From the NCBI GenBank assembly GCA_001775255.1, contig MFCJ01000059.1, positions 1 to 6,301 on the forward strand: a stretch of 6,301 nucleotides of DNA. The letters run 5' to 3'. The notes under the pieces are model-generated. The model made no database searches. It had not been told where the DNA came from and was given only the letters and a program-made list of their open reading frames with translations. Position numbers and translations under genes: made by a program. This document shows positions 6,086 to 6,301 of this stretch, piece after piece (position 1 is the stretch's first letter; each line of letters opens with the position of its first letter). The DNA comes from Candidatus Dadabacteria bacterium RIFCSPHIGHO2_12_FULL_53_21. Its GTDB lineage: Bacteria > Desulfobacterota_D > UBA1144 > Nemesobacterales > UBA2774.

Positions 6086-6166
6086 CTACTTGGTCACGAG
6101 CCAGGCCCGGCTCCAAATCCGGTACACGCCGAGGAGCATATAGTAATATAATTTCGACAGATGCAT
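6086..6166 (-). CDS. Candidate small ORF, 26 residues, Tyr/Trp-rich
   Basis: ATG at 6164-6166 runs to TAG at 6086-6088. The ATG is preceded by GGAGG with an 8-base gap, the textbook arrangement, and an in-frame TAA two codons upstream fixes this as the earliest ATG. The product begins MHLSKLYYYMLLGVYRIW and ends WLVTK. It has four tyrosines, two tryptophans, five basic residues (three Arg, two Lys) and no acidic residue, so it would be a cationic, membrane-interacting or amphipathic peptide. I do not recognise it. It could be a small protein coupled to a gene off the right edge, a leader peptide, or a chance ORF; a single well-placed Shine-Dalgarno over 26 codons is modest evidence. The kinase start lies about 270 bp downstream. 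Confidence 0.33.
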   Translation of the reverse strand: MHLSKLYYYMLLGVYRIWSRAWLVTK

Positions 6167-6169
6167 GAT

Positions 6170-6301
6170 TTATGCCTCCGATTCCGTAATCCCCGTCAAA
6201 GCCTGCCTTACAGAAATCATACGAACGAACCGCTGCCGGGATCTAGAAAGTATCCGAGTTCCCCTAAAATGCGAGAACACCGACAGGGCCAGGCAGATGT
6301 T
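6170..6301 (-). CDS. Possible 3' end of an unidentified gene running off the right edge
   Basis: On the - strand a frame is open from the window edge for 43 codons to TAA at 6170-6172, ending RQALTGITESEA. Three bases later, in the same frame, the small-ORF ATG begins. That tight arrangement with a Shine-Dalgarno inside the upstream 3' end looks like an operon junction. Against it, the sequence is rich in Arg and Ser, uses mixed codons, matches no family I know, and a second frame is also open for about 27 codons. It could be chance or a decayed gene. Confidence 0.2.
   Translation of the reverse strand, partial: NICLALSVFSHFRGTRILSRSRQRFVRMISVRQALTGITESEA
6175..6179 (-). promoter_or_regulatory. 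Ribosome binding site of the candidate small ORF
   Basis: GGAGG on the - strand lies eight bases before the ATG at 6164-6166. It is the main reason for proposing the small ORF. It sits within the last codons of the open frame that ends at 6170, which would allow translational coupling. Confidence 0.35.

Noticed and set aside
6081..6130. Possible tRNA-like GC-rich fold, including GAGCC/GGCTC at 6098-6113
   Set aside because: No cloverleaf arms or T-loop consensus could be fitted; the dyad lies within the candidate small ORF and has one mismatch pair.
6147..6152. Perfect TATAAT on the + strand
   Set aside because: There is no -35 element at 16-18 bases, and the only following + strand start (ATG at 6269) lacks a ribosome site and runs off the window.

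Overview
The window looks like chromosomal DNA of a Gram-negative bacterium of moderate GC content. The evidence is an outer-membrane beta-barrel protein with a Sec signal peptide and a soluble multi-sensor hybrid histidine kinase. The barrel's motif style resembles outer-membrane proteins of myxobacteria and other former Deltaproteobacteria. That lineage guess is weak and rests on recalled family patterns, not on a search. I see no mobile element, CRISPR array, rRNA or tRNA.

Layout. (1) From the left edge to 1082 on the + strand lies the 3' part of a sedolisin (S53) serine-carboxyl peptidase. Its catalytic Glu/Asp/Asp/Ser set and calcium-loop aspartates are all visible; the propeptide and true start are off the window. 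(2) 1083-1370 is a convergent intergenic gap with three hairpins, one of which could terminate transcription in both directions. (3) 1371-2930 on the - strand encodes a 519-aa secreted outer-membrane porin-like protein with a strong Shine-Dalgarno. (4) 2931-3326 is a 396-bp control region holding a candidate sigma-70-type promoter and three short dyads with centres 42 and 44 bp apart, which is the most operator-like DNA here. (5) 3327-5816 on the - strand encodes an 829-aa cytoplasmic PAS-PAS-GAF-HisKA-HATPase-REC hybrid kinase. (6) 5817-6301 has no large gene. It contains several hairpins close upstream of the kinase, a 26-codon Tyr/Trp-rich small ORF with a good Shine-Dalgarno (6086-6166, -), and possibly the 3' end of another - strand gene running off the right edge.

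The kinase and the outer-membrane protein point the same way, but the 396-bp gap with its own promoter candidate and dyads suggests that the barrel gene is separately regulated. The kinase has no DNA-binding output domain, so any control of the barrel gene would need an unseen partner regulator. The sedolisin is convergent and probably independent. I found no clearly new system. The best leads are the dyad-rich control region, the small ORF, and the kinase-receiver junction, which looks like a recent fusion of two genes.
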